From Bryobacterales bacterium (GTDB lineage Bacteria; Acidobacteriota; Terriglobia; Bryobacterales; Bryobacteraceae), in contig JADZAF010000008.1 of the NCBI GenBank assembly GCA_020852755.1, positions 1 through 53,607 on the forward strand: 53,607 nt of DNA, written 5' to 3'. Both the position numbers and the translations under genes were made by a program. Positions within the stretch are counted from its first letter, which is position 1. Every line of letters starts with the position of its first letter. A model generated the notes under the pieces. That model was not told the DNA's origin. It was given only the letters and a program-made list of their open reading frames with translations, and ran no database searches. Shown here piece by piece: positions 17,831 to 27,015 of this stretch.

Positions 17831-19309
17831 ATGTCTCGCCTCACCGCGCAAGCCCAGACGCTGCTCTCAAGACCCGGACGGCAGATGGAGCGCCGCCCGG
17901 CATCTTACGCCGCTCTGGGACTGGCGGGAATTCTGATCCTTTATTATCTCTATTTTTTCTGCTTGTCCGGCGCGGGGCTGATCGGGCCGGACGAGCCCCG
18001 CTACGCCTCCATTGCGCGGGAGATGGCTCGCTCCGGCGATTGGATCACGCCTCGCCTGTGGGGCTCGCCCTGGTTTGAAAAGCCGGTGCTCAGCTACTGG
18101 ATGACCGGTCTCGGCTTCCGGCTTGGGCTGGGAGAGGAAACGGCGCCGCGGCTTCCGGTCGCGCTGCTCTCGACCGGCTTCCTGGCACTCTTCTACTGGG
18201 TCCTGCGCCGCGAGTGCGGCCTTCGCCCGGCCTTTTTCGCGACCGCTATCCTGGGTACCTCGGCCGGCTGGCTGGCATACAGCCAGGTGGGGGTGACGGA
18301 TCTGCCCATGAGCGCCGCCTTCTCGGCGGCCATGCTGCTGGGGCTCCGCTGGATGCGGACACGCGGCAGCGCGGAGCTTCCCTGGATGGGGGCGCTGCTG
18401 GGGCTGGCGGTTCTGGCCAAGGGCCTGGTGCCGCTGGCCCTGGCGCTGCCGCTGGTCTACGCGGCCGGGCGCCGGGTCCTCGGCCTGCTGCATCCGCGCC
18501 TGGTTGTCCCGTTTCTGGTTGTGGCCGCGCCCTGGTACACGCTGTGCTACCTGCGCAACGGGGAACCCTTCCTGCAGGAGTTTTTTTGGGAGCATCACAT
18601 CAGCCGGGTGACATCGGAGGCGCTGCAGCACGTGCAGCCATTCTGGTTCTACCTGCCCGTCTTCGCCGCCGCGGTGTTCCCCTGGACGCCGGCGCTGGCG
18701 CTGCTGTTCCGTCCGTCCCTGTACGGGGAGCGCGGGCGGCGGTTCCTCCTGCTCTGGGTGGTGTTCGGGCTGGTGTTCTTCTCGGTTTCGGTGAACAAGC
18801 TGCCCGGTTACCTGCTGCCCCTGCTGCCGGCGGCTGCGGCGCTGATGGGCGTGGCGCTGGAGGAGGCCCGGCGGGCGGGCTGGGTACTGGCAGCGGCGGC
18901 GCTGCTGCTGCTGCTGATCCCGCCGATGGTGTACGTGCTGCCGCAGGCCCTGGCGTCCGGGCTGTCGCGCGCGAACTGGCCGGCTTTCCACCCAGCCTGG
19001 CTGGTTCCGCTGCCGGTGGCGGCGGCGGTCTGGATGCTTGAGCGCCAAAGCCGGCGCATGGCAGCAGCCGCCCTTCTTGCCGGAGCGGTGGCGGCCGGCG
19101 TCTTCGCCCTGAAAGCGCTGGCATTTCCGCAGATCGACCGGGTCGCGACCGCGCGGCCGATCTGGCGCGAGATCGCCCCCCAGGCGAGCCAGGTATGTAT
19201 CAGCCGCCTTCACCGCAACCTGCGGTACGGGCTCAACTACTATTCGGTGACGCCGCTGCCGGATTGCGAGGTAGAAGCGCGTCCCGTGCGTCTCAGCCGG
19301 TTCCGGTAG
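17831..19309 (+). CDS. GT39/ArnT-like polyprenyl-phosphate-dependent glycosyltransferase
   Basis: 492-aa polytopic inner-membrane protein with about 11-12 hydrophobic segments. The first periplasmic loop carries the acidic pair Asp54-Glu55 (GPDEPRYA), the catalytic/metal motif of GT-C transferases such as ArnT and PMT, and then FEKPVLSYW, a strong ArnT-family signature. It should move a sugar from a lipid carrier to a periplasmic acceptor (lipid A, lipid or protein). The C-terminal periplasmic domain is short (about residues 430-492). The ATG at 17885 is an alternative start and would leave 66 rather than 12 bp to the divergent CDH-like gene. No good ribosome site is seen for either. Confidence 0.88.
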   Translation: MSRLTAQAQTLLSRPGRQMERRPASYAALGLAGILILYYLYFFCLSGAGLIGPDEPRYASIAREMARSGDWITPRLWGSPWFEKPVLSYWMTGLGFRLGLGEETAPRLPVALLSTGFLALFYWVLRRECGLRPAFFATAILGTSAGWLAYSQVGVTDLPMSAAFSAAMLLGLRWMRTRGSAELPWMGALLGLAVLAKGLVPLALALPLVYAAGRRVLGLLHPRLVVPFLVVAAPWYTLCYLRNGEPFLQEFFWEHHISRVTSEALQHVQPFWFYLPVFAAAVFPWTPALALLFRPSLYGERGRRFLLLWVVFGLVFFSVSVNKLPGYLLPLLPAAAALMGVALEEARRAGWVLAAAALLLLLIPPMVYVLPQALASGLSRANWPAFHPAWLVPLPVAAAVWMLERQSRRMAAAALLAGAVAAGVFALKALAFPQIDRVATARPIWREIAPQASQVCISRLHRNLRYGLNYYSVTPLPDCEVEARPVRLSRFR

Positions 19310-19361
19310 CGACTTTTTGCCGGCCTGCCGCCACCTGGACGGCTGCCGGCGCGGGCCGGGG

Positions 19362-19367
19362 TATGAT
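19362..19367 (+). promoter_or_regulatory. -10 element before the amidohydrolase
   Basis: TATGAT, 5 of 6 matches to consensus, ending 7 nt before the ATG at 19375. No clear -35. Confidence 0.35.
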
Positions 19368-19374
19368 ACCGGTC

Positions 19375-20643
19375 ATGCGCGATTGTTTCCTCCTGCTCCT
19401 CCTCGCCATGCTTCCGGCTGCGGCGGCATCCCAGTACGACCTGTTGTTGAAGGGCGGCCATGTCATCGATCCCAGGAACGGGATCAACGCCAGGCGCGAC
19501 GTAGCCATCGCCGGCGGTAAAATCGCCGCGGTGGCGGCCGGGATCCCGGCCGGCAGCGCGTACAAAGTGGTGGATGTGACGGGAATGATCGTGGCGCCCG
19601 GGCTGATCGACATTCACGCGCACTTCTGGGGGTATCCCGGCGCCTGGCTTCACCCGGACAGCCTCACCCTGCGCAGCGGCGTCACCACGGCCGTGGACGC
19701 CGGAGGCGCGGGGTGGCGCGAGTTTCCGCGCTTCAAGGAGACTCTGATCGACCGTTCCAGGGTCCGGCTGCTGGCCTTTCTCAACATCGTCGGCAGCGGC
19801 ATGAGCGTGCGGCAAAAAGAGCAGGACGCCGGCGACATGGACCCGAAGGCCGCGGCGGCCATGATCCGCAAATACCCCGGGCTCATCGTGGGCGTCAAGA
19901 CCGCCCATTACGACGGTCCCGAGTGGACCGCCGTAGAGAGGTCCGTGGAAGCGGGCACGCTCGCCCGGGTCCCGGTGATGGTGGATTTCGGAACGTTCCG
20001 GGCGGAGCGCCCCTTCGAGGAGCTGGTGACCGCCAAGCTGCGGCCGGGTGATATCTACACCCATACTTATCTGAACAGCGTTCCCCTGCTGGACGACCAG
20101 AACCGCGTGCGCCGGTTCCTGTTCGAGGCGCGTGCGCGGGGGGTCCTGTTCGACGTCGGCCACGGCCAGGGCAGCTTCCTGTTCCGGCTGGCGGTTCCCG
20201 GCATCCGTCAGGGCTTCATCGCCGACACCATTTCCACCGACCTGCACCTGGGCAGCATGAACGCCGGGATGAAGGACATGTGTACCGTGATGTCGAAGAT
20301 CCTGAACATGGGCGTGCCGCTGGAGGACGTGATCCGGCGCTCCACCTGGAATGCGGCCCGCGCCATTCAACGGCAGGATCTGGGGCACCTGTCGCCGGGT
20401 GCGCCCGCCGACATCGCCGTGCTGCGCGTCGAACAGGGGCGTTTCGGTTTCGTGGACGTTTACAAGACGCGCATGGAAGGGGACCGGCGCCTGGCCTGCG
20501 AGCTCACCTTGCGCGACGGCCGGGTGGTCTGGGAGCTGAACGGCATCAGCCGTGAAGCCTGGGACAAGCTCGGGAACTACCCGTCCCAGGGAAATCCGCG
20601 GTGGGACGGAACCGCCGAGGACCCGCCTCCCTCCCGAAAGTAG
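19375..20643 (+). CDS. Exported amidohydrolase/deacetylase-family metallohydrolase
   Basis: 422 aa. A signal peptide (about 1-18, ending AAAAS) is followed by an amidohydrolase fold: N-terminal beta strip, then the DIHAHFWG metal motif near residue 80, GVTTAVDAGGAGW, the bridging lysine region GVKTAHYDG, a later metal histidine in YTHTYLN, GHGQGSF, and a C-terminal beta-sandwich return (GAPADIAVLRV). It belongs with the dihydroorotase-like deacetylases. D-aminoacylase or N-acyl sugar deacetylase activity is plausible but unproven. An in-frame ATG 12 nt upstream (19363) is the alternative start. Its location suggests periplasmic action on acylated amino acids or sugars. Confidence 0.86.
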   Translation: MRDCFLLLLLAMLPAAAASQYDLLLKGGHVIDPRNGINARRDVAIAGGKIAAVAAGIPAGSAYKVVDVTGMIVAPGLIDIHAHFWGYPGAWLHPDSLTLRSGVTTAVDAGGAGWREFPRFKETLIDRSRVRLLAFLNIVGSGMSVRQKEQDAGDMDPKAAAAMIRKYPGLIVGVKTAHYDGPEWTAVERSVEAGTLARVPVMVDFGTFRAERPFEELVTAKLRPGDIYTHTYLNSVPLLDDQNRVRRFLFEARARGVLFDVGHGQGSFLFRLAVPGIRQGFIADTISTDLHLGSMNAGMKDMCTVMSKILNMGVPLEDVIRRSTWNAARAIQRQDLGHLSPGAPADIAVLRVEQGRFGFVDVYKTRMEGDRRLACELTLRDGRVVWELNGISREAWDKLGNYPSQGNPRWDGTAEDPPPSRK

Positions 20644-20680
20644 TGTTTCGGCGGCGTGGCACAACCCAGCCTTCACGCAG

Positions 20681-21275
20681 ATGGCCGCCGCTGCCGACCC
20701 GGCAATCCGTTTTGACACAGCAGGAGAAGGGGTCCTGACGCTGTCCTGGGAAGCGGTTGGGAAGCGGGAGTCGCGCCTGATGGCGCTGCTGCTGACCGCG
20801 GCTGCCGTTGCGGGAGCGTGGATGGGGCACTGGATGCCGGCCGAGCTCGGGAGGCTGTTGCGGGCCGGTTCAGCCGGAGAGCCGGACTGGCTGGGGCTGG
20901 CGATTGCGGGAGGGGGTAGCGCCGTCCTTTGCCTGCTCCCGCTCGCGATGATTTTAGGGGCCTGCCAGCTCGCTTTTCGCCGCACGCCCGAACGGCTGCT
21001 GTTGAGTCGCGACAGGCTGGTCTATGAGCCGGGTTCGGCCGCGCTGGTCCCCGCTGCCGGAGGGAGCCTGCCGCCGCTGTGCGACGCCCTCCGCGGGGGG
21101 CTGCGATATGAAGTGCCGCGGGAGGAGTTCGGGGGAGCCTCGCTGGGCAGTTACCGGAGCTCGCGGTATGTCGTTCTGCAACTCGGCAAACGCCAGGTGC
21201 ACGACCGGCCGCTGGCTGGCAGCGGCGGATCAGCGGGAACTGGTCCGGACGATCGAAGACTGGCGGCGGCGTTGA
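20681..21275 (+). pseudogene. Frameshifted membrane protein with a bacterial PH-like domain
   Basis: Two transmembrane segments (near residues 29-46 and 65-95) are followed by a soluble domain resembling bacterial PH (bPH2-like) domains. In the initial frame the protein continues past 21275 to 21508, deep into the antisense of the nitrilase gene, and becomes Gly/Arg-rich low-complexity sequence. Skipping one base near 21200 moves into the frame that reads TGRWLAAADQRELVR and ends at a TGA at 21273-21275, just 15 bp before the convergent gene. I therefore read this as one gene of about 197 aa with a single-base insertion between about 21190 and 21210. Assembly error and real lesion cannot be separated here. 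Confidence 0.55.
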
Positions 21276-21290
21276 TCTCGCGCCGCCGGG

Positions 21291-22118
21291 CTACGGACCC
21301 TCGTAGCCGCGCTCGCGCAGCCGGGCGCCCATGTCCGTTCCCCGCGCCAGGGGAGGGCGCAGCTCCACCTCAATGGCGGCCAGCGCTTCGGCGTCCACCC
21401 CGTACGGCCCTCTGGCCAGGACCCTGCCTCCGGGGCCGACAGCGAGCGAGTTGCCGATGCACTTCCGCCCCTGCCAGGGCCCGGCATTCAGCCACCCCAC
21501 GCAGCTGACGCCGATCACCGTGATGTCGTACAGGCGCGCCAACTCCCCGTACGCGTCGATCCACAAGCCGCCGTAAGGCTGGGCGGCGTTGTCGTGGCCG
21601 GCTTCGACCGCCCAGGCGCAGGGGGAAAGCAACAACTGGCCGCCCATGCGCGCGATGGCGTGGCCAAAGACCAGCGAGTCGGGGAAGTTGTCGGCACAGA
21701 TGGTGATCCCCATGGCGCCCAGCGGCGTCCGTGCGACCGCCACACGGTCGCCCGTATCGTACAAATCCCGGCCGATATCCAGCTCGTTGATCTTGCGGTG
21801 CCTGATCAGCAGTTCGCCATCGGGCGAGAGCAGCACCGCGGAGTTGTAGACGCGCTCACCCTCGCGCTCGGTCAGCCCGGCGACGACGTAAATGCCGTGG
21901 CGCCGGGCCTGCGCGGCCAGCAAGGCGCTGCGAGGACCTGGGACCGGACAGGCAAGCCGGCGCGCGTCCGGCCAGGTCCAGCCGGTATCCAGGCATTCCG
22001 GCAGCACCACGAGCGCGCAGCCCGCGGCAGCGGCCCGGCCGATCATGGCGGCCGCCCTGGAGAGATTCGCCTCCACTTCCCCGCCCTCTACCAGCATCTG
22101 TCCCATTCCGATCTTCAT
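21291..22118 (-). CDS. Carbon-nitrogen hydrolase (nitrilase superfamily)
   Basis: 275 aa, standard length. The Glu-Lys-Cys triad is complete: Glu41 in VVLPECLD, Lys109 in IRHRKINE and Cys141 in ITICADNF. No signal peptide, so cytoplasmic. Nitrilase-superfamily members of this size cleave amides, N-carbamoyl compounds or omega-amides; the substrate is not predictable. It lies 70 bp downstream of the first TonB receptor on the same strand and could share its transcript, though a TAAAAT hexamer in the gap may give it its own promoter. A run of Gs acts as ribosome site 6 nt before the ATG. Confidence 0.9.
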   Translation of the reverse strand: MKIGMGQMLVEGGEVEANLSRAAAMIGRAAAAGCALVVLPECLDTGWTWPDARRLACPVPGPRSALLAAQARRHGIYVVAGLTEREGERVYNSAVLLSPDGELLIRHRKINELDIGRDLYDTGDRVAVARTPLGAMGITICADNFPDSLVFGHAIARMGGQLLLSPCAWAVEAGHDNAAQPYGGLWIDAYGELARLYDITVIGVSCVGWLNAGPWQGRKCIGNSLAVGPGGRVLARGPYGVDAEALAAIEVELRPPLARGTDMGARLRERGYEGP

Positions 22119-22188
22119 CAGGGTCCCCCGGCCTCATTTTATGCGACCCGGAGGACGGGGACGGAACCCGGCAAAGGCGGCACTCGGG

Positions 22189-25100
22189 TCAGAACGCCAG
22201 CCGGAGCGAAGCCTGGATCACGCGCGCCGCCCGCGCGGCGATCACCTGGCCGAAACGGGTGTTCACCTGGTTGCCCTGGGGGTCGAAACGCGCGGTCGTG
22301 TCCACGCTTTGGAACTGGGTATGGTTGAATGCGTTGTACATCTCCCAGCGAAACTGCAGGTAGCGCGACTCGCTCCTGATGGGGAAATTCTTGAAGAGGG
22401 AGATGTCCCAGTTATTGACCCCCGGCAGCCGGATCACGTCCTTAGGCGCATTGCCCCAGCTGCCTTTCGGCGGGCGAGCGAAAACTCCGGTATCGAACCA
22501 GCGGGTGAACGTGCGGTCGCCGTGCGGCAGCGGCGCCTTGCCGGTGACGACGATGCGCGCGCCGTCGCCGCCCCCGGTGATGTCGGCGCCGTCCACGGTA
22601 GTGAAGCCCACTCCGCCGGGCAGCCCGCTGACGAAGGCCGTGAAGCCCGCCACCTGCCAGTTGTCGAATATCGCCCGCACCGCCGGGTGGTTCCAATAGC
22701 GGCCCAGCCGGGGCACATCCCACATGTAGTTGATAGTCAGGTTGTGGGTTTGATCGAAACCGGATTTGCCGTAGTTCCACACCCGTATGGGAGCGTACGT
22801 GGCCACCACCGACTGGTCCGTGGAACTGAAATCCATGGCCTTGGACCAGGTGTACGCCAAGCCGAACTGGAGAGCGGTTGTGAAGCGCCGGTTCACGGCC
22901 ACCTGAAGCGAGTTGTAGTTGGTGCTTCCGGCGTTCTCGTAATAGTTGATGTTGCCGTATCCCGGATAGGGACGGAAGAAATTGTCGTTCAGCGGGCTGG
23001 AAGGGTTGGCTGGATCGGCATTCTCCGGCAGGAAGCGGGCGCCGTAGGGGACCAGGTTGAGGTTGCGGATCTGCAGCACATGGCGAGTGAAACTGCCGAC
23101 GTAAGCGACATCCACCACGGTGCCGCCGCCCACATCGCGCTGGATTCCGAAGGTGTAGCTGTAAAGCGCAGGTGTCTGCGACGCTCTCTCGAAGCCGTAG
23201 ACGGTTCCGGGCGGCGACAAATAACTGCTGGCCCCCAGAATCGATTCCATGTTTCCGTAGTAGAGAGTGGGGTTGAACTGCCGGGGCGGATTGAACTTCG
23301 AAGCCACCACGGGCGGGCCGCCCACCGTGCGCGTATTGTGGAAGACGCCGAAGCTGGCACGAACGGCCGTCTTGCCGTTGCCGAACAGGTCATAGGCCAA
23401 GCCGATGCGCGGCTCGAGCTGCACCGGCTGCTGTTCTTTGAAGCCTGCCGGATAGGTGCGGTCAGTGCCCTCCACCATGCCATTGATCGGGTCGCCCGAG
23501 TCCGGCACGTAGACCCCGATCAGCGGCGCGATCGCCGGCTCTCCGGTGAGCGGGTTGCGCGCCACTCTTCTGCCGCTCGCATCCCGCGCCGGGAGATAGA
23601 GGGCCGGGGCCCGGGAACGGTCGTAGCGCTCCAGGGCGAAGGCGGCGCTGGTGCCGTCTTTTTGGGTCCACGGCGTATACCACACGAACCGGAGACCCAG
23701 GTCCAGAGTGAGTTTGCGGTTGACCTTCCAGGTGTCCTGGACGAACCATTGCAGGATGGTGCTGCGACCGTTGTAGCCGGGCCGCGAGGTGGACTCGACA
23801 TAGGAGAAGTAGTTGCCCAGGACCGCGTTGGCGTAGGCGTAATTGGCGTCGAGCGGGTTGTTGACGTCGCGGGCGAAAGCGAAATTGCCGGCGAAGGTGC
23901 CGTCCTCCCCTTCGTATTCGCGGCCCCGGTCGGCGAAGACCCCGACCTTGAAGGCATGGGGACCGCGGATCAGGCTGAGATTGTCGCTGAAGTTGAAGGT
24001 TGTATCCGCGCCGCGCATTGGGAACCGGCCGTCCCACCCGATGTCGGCCGCGGCGGGCACGCCGCCAAACGAGGCCATGGGAATGAAGTTGAGCGGATTG
24101 TTCCGCGGGTAGAACTGCCCCAGGGTCATGCCCAGCGCGGTCCGGTTCAATCTTCGCAGGTCTTCCAAATTCAGAGGAACGGCCGCTTCGGTGCTGTGGC
24201 TGGCGCCCGCATAGAACTCGTTCACAATCGCCGGACTGATGGTTCTGGTGTAGTTCACTACCAGGCTGGGGAACTTGAACAGGTATCTGGATTTGATTTC
24301 GTCCCAGGCAGAGCGGCCGCCGGCGGGAGCGCCGTAGCCCTGATTGTCGGCCCTCCAGGTGGAGCCGCGAACCGAAACCCGGTCTTTGGCGCTGGGCAGG
24401 TAGTCGATCTTGAAGAGATGCTGGCGCTTGGGTATGTCCCAGCTCTGGCTGAAGTTGTAGTTGTAGGCGCCGCGTGTCACCGAACGGTTCAGCGCGTTCG
24501 GTTGGGGGAACACGTTGAGCAGGATCTGACCGTTCCTGTTGATACGCGAAGCCGGCACAATATTGCCGGGGAAAGGATCGCCGGTGGCGGGATCCCTGAT
24601 GGGGATCAGGGCGCCGCTGACGTCCAGGGTCTGGCTGAAGTCTCCGTTCCGCTCCAGGGCGGTAGGAACCGTCACCTGGGACAGCGGCCGCGGGGACTTG
24701 CTTTGCCAGTTTTCGAAAGAGTAGAAAAAGAACAACCTGTCCCTGCCGGCATTGAACTTGCCCGGGATGTAGACCGGGCCGCCCAGAGTGAAACCCAAGG
24801 TGTTGTAGCGGTAGATCGGCTTGGCCACCTGGTTGCGGTTGTTGAAGAAGTTGTTGGCATTGAACATCTCATGGCGCTTGTACCAGTAGCCGCTGCCATG
24901 GAATTCCTGAGTGCCGCTCTTGGTCACCACGTTGATGAAAGCGCCGCCGTTGCGGCCGTATTCGGCCTGGTAGTTGTTGAGCAGCACCTTCACGTCGGAA
25001 ATGGCGTCCAGGTTGATGGAACTCGATGCCGTGTACGGGTTGCCCAGGTCGTTGCCGGCCAGGCCGTCCACGTTCATCGTGTTCCACTCGTACCGCCCGC

Positions 25101-25653
25101 CCTGAATATTAGGGAATGCCGTGCCCAGGTTCTCCCCGACCGCCTCGGTGTCCGCCGTATAGGTGACGCCGGGCATGGTGCGCAACAACGACAGGACATC
25201 CCGCCCGCGGACCAGGATCATGTTGATCTGGCTGGAAGTCAGCTCCGCGGAGTGCTCCGAGCTGGTGGTCTGCACAGCCTCGCCCACCGCCAGGACGGTG
25301 ACCTTTTCGGTAACAGCCCCGATGGCAAGAGCGATATCGCCGGCCGACAGGCGTTCGTTGGCGCCCAGGTGGATGCCGGTTCTCTCGAAAGTGCGAAAGC
25401 CTGGCTGCTCCACCCGCAGGGTATAGACGCCGGGCTGCACAGAGGGAAGCGTGAACACGCCCACCTCGTTGGTGACTCCCTTACGGCTCTCGCCGGTCCG
25501 TTCATTCAGCAGACTGACCGAGCTGCCGGCGATCACGTTGCCGGATGGATCCACCACGCGGCCGCTCACCGTGGCCAGGATCGATTGCGCCGAGGCGTTG
25601 TGGAACGGAGCCAGGGCTAGGGAGAGCATTGCGAGACGACCCAGACGACTCAT
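22189..25653 (-). CDS. Oar-like TonB-dependent receptor with carboxypeptidase-regulatory domain
   Basis: 1154-aa outer-membrane receptor. Signal peptide (about 1-22), an N-terminal carboxypeptidase-regulatory-like beta-sandwich (about 27-110, with GRVVDPSGNVI), a plug domain (about 120-240, containing YNNYQAEYGRNGGAFIN-like sequence) and a long beta-barrel ending in an aromatic residue (LRLAF), as needed for Bam insertion. Such receptors are numerous in Acidobacteriota and take up large ligands, often glycans or peptides. No SusD-like partner is adjacent, so the ligand is not known. GGGAGG sits just before the ATG and a TTGACA-containing promoter lies upstream. A nitrilase-family gene follows. 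Confidence 0.92.
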   Translation of the reverse strand: MSRLGRLAMLSLALAPFHNASAQSILATVSGRVVDPSGNVIAGSSVSLLNERTGESRKGVTNEVGVFTLPSVQPGVYTLRVEQPGFRTFERTGIHLGANERLSAGDIALAIGAVTEKVTVLAVGEAVQTTSSEHSAELTSSQINMILVRGRDVLSLLRTMPGVTYTADTEAVGENLGTAFPNIQGGRYEWNTMNVDGLAGNDLGNPYTASSSINLDAISDVKVLLNNYQAEYGRNGGAFINVVTKSGTQEFHGSGYWYKRHEMFNANNFFNNRNQVAKPIYRYNTLGFTLGGPVYIPGKFNAGRDRLFFFYSFENWQSKSPRPLSQVTVPTALERNGDFSQTLDVSGALIPIRDPATGDPFPGNIVPASRINRNGQILLNVFPQPNALNRSVTRGAYNYNFSQSWDIPKRQHLFKIDYLPSAKDRVSVRGSTWRADNQGYGAPAGGRSAWDEIKSRYLFKFPSLVVNYTRTISPAIVNEFYAGASHSTEAAVPLNLEDLRRLNRTALGMTLGQFYPRNNPLNFIPMASFGGVPAAADIGWDGRFPMRGADTTFNFSDNLSLIRGPHAFKVGVFADRGREYEGEDGTFAGNFAFARDVNNPLDANYAYANAVLGNYFSYVESTSRPGYNGRSTILQWFVQDTWKVNRKLTLDLGLRFVWYTPWTQKDGTSAAFALERYDRSRAPALYLPARDASGRRVARNPLTGEPAIAPLIGVYVPDSGDPINGMVEGTDRTYPAGFKEQQPVQLEPRIGLAYDLFGNGKTAVRASFGVFHNTRTVGGPPVVASKFNPPRQFNPTLYYGNMESILGASSYLSPPGTVYGFERASQTPALYSYTFGIQRDVGGGTVVDVAYVGSFTRHVLQIRNLNLVPYGARFLPENADPANPSSPLNDNFFRPYPGYGNINYYENAGSTNYNSLQVAVNRRFTTALQFGLAYTWSKAMDFSSTDQSVVATYAPIRVWNYGKSGFDQTHNLTINYMWDVPRLGRYWNHPAVRAIFDNWQVAGFTAFVSGLPGGVGFTTVDGADITGGGDGARIVVTGKAPLPHGDRTFTRWFDTGVFARPPKGSWGNAPKDVIRLPGVNNWDISLFKNFPIRSESRYLQFRWEMYNAFNHTQFQSVDTTARFDPQGNQVNTRFGQVIAARAARVIQASLRLAF

Positions 25654-25675
25654 GTCTTCCTCCCGGATGGAAGGA

Positions 25676-25705
25676 ACACTAGTTCATTTGGGGAAAGGAT
25701 GTCAA
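25676..25705 (-). promoter_or_regulatory. Promoter of the first TonB receptor
   Basis: On the minus strand, a perfect TTGACA (25705-25700) is followed by an 18-nt spacer and TAGTGT (25681-25676), with the Shine-Dalgarno GGAGG about 10 nt further on. The -35 overlaps a GTCA-N4-TGAC palindrome. Confidence 0.55.
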
Positions 25706-25712
25706 CGGTGAC
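25701..25712. promoter_or_regulatory. Palindrome GTCA-N4-TGAC over the receptor -35
   Basis: 12-bp dyad overlapping the TTGACA box. A protein bound here would block or steer RNA polymerase. The binding protein is unknown. Confidence 0.35.
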
Positions 25713-25734
25713 GCCCGTTACGGTGCCGGGGTGA

Positions 25735-25750
25735 GGTGATGGAAATCACC
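25735..25750. promoter_or_regulatory. 16-bp palindrome upstream of the receptor promoter
   Basis: GGTGAT-N4-ATCACC, perfect 6-bp arms, about 30 bp beyond the -35 of the TonB receptor gene. Geometry suits a dimeric regulator. Confidence 0.4.
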
Positions 25751-25806
25751 CGCGGACCGGACCGCGCCGGTGGGTGAGATCAGCAGGGACACGGTCGCCG
25801 GCCTGA

Positions 25807-25828
25807 TGAGGCCGGATTTCCGGCCTCA
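25807..25828. terminator. Perfect 10-bp hairpin between alkaline phosphatase and receptor genes
   Basis: TGAGGCCGGA, a 2-nt turn (effectively a slightly larger loop), then its exact complement. No T-tract on either strand, so if it ends transcription it does so poorly on its own. It lies 64 bp beyond the stop of the alkaline phosphatase gene. Confidence 0.35.
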
Positions 25829-25854
25829 AGCCAGCCTCCTGCCGAAAGCCCGTC

Positions 25855-25882
25855 CGGGCGTCCCGCCCGGCGGAGACGCCCG
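25855..25882 (-). terminator. GC-rich hairpin just after the alkaline phosphatase stop
   Basis: Arms CGGGCGTC and GACGCCCG with an inner CCG/CGG extension, starting about 10 nt after the stop codon on the minus strand. There is no clear T-run after it. Probably 3'-end structure or a weak terminator. Confidence 0.4.
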
Positions 25883-25891
25883 CCCGAAGAT

Positions 25892-26998
25892 CTACTTTCT
25901 GGCGTTGCCGTTCCAGCCGTAGGCGGCCATCATGATGCGGAACAGGTCGCTGTTGGCGATGAAGCCCCGGACCCGCTCGGCTCCGGGCCCCTTCGCGGCC
26001 ACCAGGACCTGCTCGCCGGTGTGCCCGTTGTCGACCCGGAAGTTCGACTTGGGGCCCGGCTTGGCCGCGTCCCCGAAGCTCGCCTCGGGCAGAACCGGTT
26101 CGCCGCGCCTGCCGCCCCGGACGCGGATGTCGAAAGAATGGTCGGCGGCGAAGAGGATCAGGGTGTCGTCCTTCACCGAGCCGGCGACGTGGCGGATCAC
26201 GTCATCGAGTTCCGCCGCCTGGTCCAGGCCGCGCTTGAGGTTGTCGGTGTGGATATCCCACTCCACCATCAGGAAGTACCCTTTCGGGTTCTTCGAGAGG
26301 ATGCTCAGCGCGTTATCGACCGCCTGCTGCACGCTGAAGTTGTGGGTGTCGAACAGCGCCACCACCCGCCGGTCCCGGGGGCCCATCGTATCGAGCGAAT
26401 CGTAAACCGCATATCCTTTTTCCCTGAGAGCCGGCTCGATATCCAAACCGAGCTTTGCGGTGGCGCTGAGAACCGCTTTCCGGCCGGCGCCGATGATCAC
26501 GTCCGCACCGTCTCCGAAGCGCGGCTTAAGCAGTTGGGCGAAAATCGGCCCTGACGCTCCCCGGTCGTTGGAGTGCGAGTAGCAGGCTGCGGCCGTCGCA
26601 TCGGTGATGTTCATATTGGTGATGACGCCGGAGGAAAGGCCGTGCTGCTCGGCGTGCTCCAGGATGGTTTGCAGCGCCTCCCCGTCCTGCTTGCCCCGCA
26701 CGGCCGCCGCGGATTGCGAGATCACTCCGTTGTTCGTCTTTTCTCCGGTGACAATGGCAGACATTCCCGCCGCGGAGTCCGTCACCCAGGCATCGGCCGC
26801 CGACGTGTCCATCAGCGCGATGTGGGGCATGCTCTGAATGAACAGCTTCTGCGGGTGGCTGTGCTTGTAGAGGCTTGTGGCGTGCAGCGTAGGGATGCCT
26901 CCGGCGTCGCCCAGGAACAGGATGATATTCCGGGCCTTACGGGGAGCGGCCTGAGCCGTTACGCATACGATCGACGCAAGCAGAAGGGCGAAGCGCAT
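25892..26998 (-). CDS. Exported alkaline phosphatase (PhoA-type fold)
   Basis: 368 aa. A signal peptide (1-18, ending AQAAP) precedes an alkaline phosphatase fold. Asp31 (FLGDAGG) is the first metal ligand and Ser75 in TDSAAGMSA is the nucleophile. WDIHTDN supplies Asp and His, AADHSFD an Asp-His pair and NGHTGEQV the last His. This is the full two-zinc set, while the usual PhoA magnesium region is less clear. The protein is short for PhoA (about 450 aa). It releases phosphate from monoesters in the periplasm. The ATG at 26998 has AAGGAAA upstream and opens the signal peptide; the longer frame to 27184 is not used. Confidence 0.9.
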   Translation of the reverse strand: MRFALLLASIVCVTAQAAPRKARNIILFLGDAGGIPTLHATSLYKHSHPQKLFIQSMPHIALMDTSAADAWVTDSAAGMSAIVTGEKTNNGVISQSAAAVRGKQDGEALQTILEHAEQHGLSSGVITNMNITDATAAACYSHSNDRGASGPIFAQLLKPRFGDGADVIIGAGRKAVLSATAKLGLDIEPALREKGYAVYDSLDTMGPRDRRVVALFDTHNFSVQQAVDNALSILSKNPKGYFLMVEWDIHTDNLKRGLDQAAELDDVIRHVAGSVKDDTLILFAADHSFDIRVRGGRRGEPVLPEASFGDAAKPGPKSNFRVDNGHTGEQVLVAAKGPGAERVRGFIANSDLFRIMMAAYGWNGNARK

Positions 26999-27015
26999 TG
27001 GATTTCCTTCGAGTA

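Noticed and set aside
21892..25620. Very long plus-strand open frame opposite the first TonB receptor
   Set aside because: It is the antisense of a clear receptor gene; high GC removes stop codons from that frame. Composition is Arg/Gly/Val-rich with no domain.
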